DNA from: Alphaproteobacteria bacterium
Lineage (GTDB): Bacteria > Pseudomonadota > Alphaproteobacteria > RF32 > CAG-239
Assembly: GCA_017470585.1 (NCBI GenBank)
Contig: JAFUYI010000038.1
Location: forward strand, 1 to 33,157
Direction of reading: 5' to 3'
DNA length: 33,157 bases
Shown here: piece after piece, positions 29,786-33,157 of the stretch
How the letters are laid out: each line of letters starts with the position of its first letter
How positions within the stretch are numbered: the stretch's first letter is position 1
Position numbers and translations under genes: made by a program
The notes under the pieces: generated by a model
Seen by the model: only the letters and a program-made list of their open reading frames with translations
The model's database searches: none
What the model was told of the DNA's origin: nothing

Positions 29786-32050
29786 ATGAAACAAGAACTT
29801 TTGGCACCGGCAGGGGATATTGAGGCCGGATATGCGGCTTTATATTACGGAGCCGATGCCGTTTATTTGGGGTTAAAACGCTTTTCGGCGCGTGCCGGAG
29901 CCGTTAATTTCAGCGAAGGGGAATTAGACGAGTTTACGGCTTACGCTCACAGCCTTAAACGCAAAGTTTATGTAACAATCAATACTCTTATTCAGGAATG
30001 CGAATTAAAAGAGTTAATGCAAACCTTGGATATATGTTCAAACTGCAAGGTTGACGGGATTATTTTGCAGGATTTAGGCGTTGCCGGAATTATTTGTAAG
30101 TACTATCCGGAATTGGAACTCCATGCCAGTACGCAAATGGCGGTTCATAACCGCGCGGGAGCATTGGCATTGCAGAAACTGGGCTTTAAGCGTGTGGTTT
30201 TGGCGCGAGAACTCTCTCTTGCGGAAATTAAAGATATTGCCTCAATCTCGGGTCTTGAAACCGAGGCGTTTATTCATGGAGCATTGTGTTATTCATATAG
30301 CGGATTGTGTTTGTTTTCTTCTCTTGATGAGGGCCGAAGTGCCAACCGTGGCAAATGTATGTATCCCTGCCGGCAGGAGTTTAAGGCAGGAGAAGAGCAA
30401 AAACACTGGTTTTCTATGAAAGATATGGCGTTATCTGCGGATGTTTTGAAACTGCCGGTAACATCTCTTAAAATTGAGGGGCGCAAAAAAAATGCTCTTT
30501 ATGTCGCGGCGGTAACCGATTATTACCGCAATATTTTAGACGGACACGGGAGTATAGTTAAAAAGGAAGAAAACATCAAACAGATTTTTTCGCGCCCGTG
30601 GTGCAAATTTATGTTGCACGGCAAAGATAAATCAGTGGTTGATCGTGATTTTGTCGGGCATCGCGGACTTTTTATCGGCAAGGTTGAAGAAATATTTCCA
30701 AGCACTATAAGTTTTAAGACTTCGCATAAAATTGCCCGCCATGACGGATTGCAGATTGAAACAAAAAAACAGGAAAAACCTTTTGGCTTCGCAATTAAGG
30801 AATTGAGAATAAATAAAAAATCTGTCTTTGAGGCAGAGGCGGGAGAACGTGTTTTTATATCACTCCCGCCGAATGCGGCAGGGATTGTCAAAGGCGATAA
30901 AATTTATTTGGCATCATCAAGCGAGGTCAAGGGGAGTTATGACTATGTTAAACCCAAAACAGGAGAGTATAAAAACCGCTTCCCGATAAATGTTGAGCTT
31001 ACGGTAACACCGCTTTTGATTACAGCCAAAGCTTTGCAGACAGAAGTGTCAATAAAAGGAGAGTTTCCAAAAGCAGAAGAGGAATCAAAAACTTTTTTAT
31101 CTGCGCAAAAAGCGTTTGCCAAAACCGGAGATACGGAATTTGTCTTGGAAAAATTGCAGTTTGATAATCCGCAAGGTCTGTTTGTGCCGATTTCAATGTT
31201 AAATGAATTGCGAAGAATGCTTTATGCTAAATTGAGAGTTTCAAAAAAACAAATCTCGCTTCCTCTTTCTCTGCCATTGAGAGATAAAACTTCTCCCAAA
31301 TGGATTGTCCGCAGTGATAACCTTGCCAATCTCGCATTGATTGATGTTAACGAAATTAACGAAGTTGAGGTTGTAATTTCTCCGGAATTTGAGGCGGAAA
31401 AATTACAAACACTGCCCAAGGCTAAAGTGCGGATAGTTTTGCCGGCACTCGCCCGCAATTATAAATCATACGCGCGGATAATTGAAAAACTGATTGCTGC
31501 CGGCTATAAGAAATGGTGTATAGGCAACTTCTGGGCGCGTGAAATGTTGCCGCAGACAGGTATAGATTTGAGCTTTGATATGAGTATATACACCCTCAAT
31601 ACACAATCAATTTTATTTGCACAAAAAGCTGGTTCCTCAAGGGTTTGCCTTTCGGTTGAGGATACTTTGGAAAATTGGCAGAGTTTGGGAGAGTATTCGC
31701 CGTTACCTTTGGTTTTGCCGATATATCAAGATGTTTTGCTTTTTTCAAGTGCGGTTTGCATAAGAAACAATCCCTGTTCGCAATGCCCGCGCGGTAAAAA
31801 AATTATCAATCTGCAAAAAGGAGAGGAAAAATATATTGCCATATCGGAAAATTGCCAAACCTTTGTGATAAGTCAAAGAGCTTTTTGCGCTGCTCAAGAG
31901 GCGATGGCGGTGAATGCCGATTTTTATCGTGTGGATTTCTGCTATCGTGAATATGATGCTAAAACGGCGGCAAAAATTTGGCAAGCCGTGCGAAGTTTTA
32001 CGGATATTCCCCATTGCCGTAAGGGAAATCTGAAAAATCGCAATTTTTAG
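29786..32050 (+). CDS. U32-family protein, RlhA/YdcP-like
   Basis: 754 residues with the U32 signature: APAGDIEAGYAALYYGADAVYLGLKRFSARA at the N-terminus, ELHASTQMAVHN, FIHGALCYSYSGLCLFSS, and the Cys-containing NRGKCMYPCRQEF; then SLKIEGRKK and a C-terminal collagenase-like U32 domain. U32 proteins once called peptidases include RlhA, needed for hydroxylation of C2501 in 23S rRNA, and TrhP, acting on tRNA. The long two-part form here fits the RlhA group best. Cys clusters (CSQCPRG near residue 665 and CMYPC) may hold an iron-sulfur cluster. AGGAGA precedes the ATG; probable operon with the ABC exporter. Confidence 0.85.
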   Translation: MKQELLAPAGDIEAGYAALYYGADAVYLGLKRFSARAGAVNFSEGELDEFTAYAHSLKRKVYVTINTLIQECELKELMQTLDICSNCKVDGIILQDLGVAGIICKYYPELELHASTQMAVHNRAGALALQKLGFKRVVLARELSLAEIKDIASISGLETEAFIHGALCYSYSGLCLFSSLDEGRSANRGKCMYPCRQEFKAGEEQKHWFSMKDMALSADVLKLPVTSLKIEGRKKNALYVAAVTDYYRNILDGHGSIVKKEENIKQIFSRPWCKFMLHGKDKSVVDRDFVGHRGLFIGKVEEIFPSTISFKTSHKIARHDGLQIETKKQEKPFGFAIKELRINKKSVFEAEAGERVFISLPPNAAGIVKGDKIYLASSSEVKGSYDYVKPKTGEYKNRFPINVELTVTPLLITAKALQTEVSIKGEFPKAEEESKTFLSAQKAFAKTGDTEFVLEKLQFDNPQGLFVPISMLNELRRMLYAKLRVSKKQISLPLSLPLRDKTSPKWIVRSDNLANLALIDVNEINEVEVVISPEFEAEKLQTLPKAKVRIVLPALARNYKSYARIIEKLIAAGYKKWCIGNFWAREMLPQTGIDLSFDMSIYTLNTQSILFAQKAGSSRVCLSVEDTLENWQSLGEYSPLPLVLPIYQDVLLFSSAVCIRNNPCSQCPRGKKIINLQKGEEKYIAISENCQTFVISQRAFCAAQEAMAVNADFYRVDFCYREYDAKTAAKIWQAVRSFTDIPHCRKGNLKNRNF

Positions 32051-32092
32051 ACCATAGGGTAAAAAATCGCAACCGGAAACAAAACTGCAAAA

Positions 32093-32132
32093 CACGGGCG
32101 GAGAGTTTGTTTAGCTCCCCGCCTGAAGTTTT
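32093..32132 (-). terminator. Terminator of family B copy 2
   Basis: On the minus strand, GGCGGGGAG pairs with CTCTCCGCC shortly after the stop codon, followed by a T-rich stretch. Nearly the same sequence follows the truncated family B fragment at 7562-7596. Confidence 0.7.
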
Positions 32133-32133
32133 T

Positions 32134-32649
32134 TTATAAGACATATTTTATGGTAATCGAGCCGGAATAATCTCCTGATGTCGGAACAACTCCTGGACCA
32201 TAGTTCCAAAAATCATACATAAAACTAAAAGTATTGCCGGAAATATATTCTACCGATGGTTCATAAATAATTGTATTTCCAAAATACAACTCTGTATCTG
32301 CCTCAAAACAGGGGTGATGATCTGCAGTTCTACTATCAGCAAAATTAGAAACTTTGCACGAATCGGGAACATTGGCGGTAAAAGTACCAGCGGAAAATCC
32401 GGTTAAAGATATAATGCCGCCGTTTTTACCAAGAATCGAGCCATTAGACGAAATATATATCTGCGCTTCCTCTATATTAGACGGGTCGATAGTTAGTGTT
32501 CCCATATTAAGAGGCGATGTTGCAACCAAACTAACATCATGAACGATCGTTGCGGTAACGGTCATTGTTGCCGAGTTGCCCGCGTATGCAGCGTAACTGC
32601 CTAATGCGACACCGGCAATACCGAGCATTAAAATATAATTTTTTATCAT
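32134..32649 (-). CDS. Secreted beta-rich protein, family B, copy 2
   Basis: 171 residues. Signal peptide MIKNYILMLGIAGVALGSYAAYA, then the same GNSATMTVTATI start as copy 1, PLNMGTLTIDP, QIYISSNG, GFSAGTFTANVPDSCKV, HPCF, EYISGNTF and the end SITIKYVL. It differs from copy 1 in the second half and lacks the SCGGL loop. Two fragments at 7599-8052 derive from genes of this subtype. Exported, probably at the cell surface; function unknown. Confidence 0.8.
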   Translation of the reverse strand: MIKNYILMLGIAGVALGSYAAYAGNSATMTVTATIVHDVSLVATSPLNMGTLTIDPSNIEEAQIYISSNGSILGKNGGIISLTGFSAGTFTANVPDSCKVSNFADSRTADHHPCFEADTELYFGNTIIYEPSVEYISGNTFSFMYDFWNYGPGVVPTSGDYSGSITIKYVL

Positions 32650-32906
32650 CTAAACTTCCTTATCTATTGTTAACAAAGAAAACCACCTGTTAGCTCTTTA
32701 GAGCCGCGAGGTGGTTGGAAGTTACGAACTGTCGAAAGAAACAGTGTAGAGTATTTGGTTAAACCTTATTTCCCTACCTTCCAACCATAGTACGGTTGAA
32801 AGCAATTTTTTGTCTTGTTATGACATCTTTCGAGAGGTTCGTACACCTCAAAGTGACTTTTCATTCACTTCAAAATTAACCTAGCATAAAAAATTGCGAT
32901 TGTAAA
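32650..32906 (-). promoter_or_regulatory. Structured leader RNA, copy 5, with promoter and attenuator-like terminator
   Basis: Minus strand: -35 TTTACA (complement of 32901-32906), 17-bp spacer, extended -10 TGC-TAGGTT (complement of 32878-32883). AAGTGA/TCACTT and GAGGT/ACCTC hairpins follow. P1 is GGTTGGAAG (32778-32786) with CTTCCAACC (32713-32721); P2 is GTAGGG with CTCTAC (32772-32777/32746-32751, one G-U pair); P3 is ACTGT with ACAGT (32741-32745/32728-32732). The competing strand is CTTTCAACC (32794-32802). The terminator-like stem AACCACCT/AGGTGGTT contains an extra inner GCTC/GAGC stem, and its T-tract is interrupted as in copy 4. Confidence 0.82.
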
Positions 32907-33157
32907 GCAAAATTTGCACTTTTTGCTTTCCCCTTTTTTACCTCCCTCCCGCCGTCATGCCTCGAAAGCAACCGCATGGTTGCTTTCGTCAAGGCATCCC
33001 CTGAAACTTATACACATTGTCCCTTATAATCAAAAGACCCTTTGAATTTTTTGCCTCTTTTTTTCCGTCATTCCTTCTTATGTCTATCCCCAATTGTCGT
33101 CCTGAACTCCCTCAATTGTCGTCCTGAACTTGTTTCAGGACCTCAAGAAAATAGATA
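32907..33157. repeat. Interspersed repeats upstream of leader copy 5
   Basis: No gene. Positions up to about 33010 repeat, with few changes, the DNA upstream of leader copy 4 (about 21490-21590), including the CGAAAGCAACC/GGTTGCTTTCG palindrome at about 32957-33000. Near the right edge, CCTGAACTTGTTTCAGG and a following AATAGAT stretch repeat the unit near 21815 and 22400, and the unit is cut by the window end. Confidence 0.7.

Overview
The window looks like a low-GC, host- or gut-associated alphaproteobacterium. The evidence is an alphaproteobacterial-type 6S RNA directly downstream of zapA, a TrcR (DUF1013) cell-cycle regulator, an efp / inositol-monophosphatase-like / OmpA-like cluster, a short GluRS next to CysRS, and alphaproteobacterial palindromic repeats of the type CCTGAACTTGTTTCAGG. 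The standard genetic code fits every gene read. I saw no tRNA, rRNA, CRISPR array, complete insertion sequence or phage.

Layout: 1-970 holds a structured leader and a small secreted protein (family A). 973-2005 holds a hypothetical gene and a candidate small RNA. 2131-4721 holds a Sir2 deacylase, a phosphoethanolamine transferase and a small protein. 4725-7425 holds gltX-cysS on the minus strand. 7599-8052 holds two fused 3' fragments of family B secreted proteins. 8135-11605 holds a DsbA-like protein, DUF47-Pit phosphate transport and map. 11716-13685 holds three hypothetical genes. 13719-14532 holds a leader and a family A gene. 14583-16529 holds a phosphoribosyltransferase, a YmdB-like phosphodiesterase, 6S RNA, zapA and a 58-residue coiled-coil gene on the minus strand. 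16606-19401 holds a ThiE-like gene, efp, an IMPase-like gene and an OmpA-like gene. 19481-20635 holds rpmE and trcR. 20703-21489 holds a family B gene with its leader on the minus strand. 21490-22710 is gene-poor, repeat- and hairpin-rich DNA. 22727-24579 holds a hypothetical gene, an orphan DNA methyltransferase and another hypothetical gene. 24629-25454 holds a leader and a family A gene. 25482-27991 holds two divergent hypothetical genes. 28013-32050 holds an MsbA-like ABC exporter and a U32 protein. 32134-33157 holds a family B gene, its leader and repeats.

The most striking feature is a five-copy module scattered between housekeeping genes: a sigma70-type promoter, an approximately 210-235 nt structured 5' leader, a terminator-like hairpin, a conserved AAGGAAGTTTAG ribosome-binding segment, and a gene for a secreted beta-rich protein of about 175-190 residues. 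The leaders share a three-way junction whose helices change by compensatory substitutions between copies. They also share an upstream segment that can pair with the same strand as the junction's closing helix, and that helix overlaps the terminator stem. This looks like an attenuator or riboswitch-like RNA controlling a surface-protein family. I do not recognise it as a described RNA class, but that cannot be settled without a database search.

The remaining genes are mostly core functions: tRNA charging, phosphate uptake, envelope modification, lipid or drug export, division, translation factors and rRNA modification. The lineage-specific hypothetical genes at 973, 11716, 12184-13685, 22727, 24223, 25482 and 26510 could not be assigned functions.
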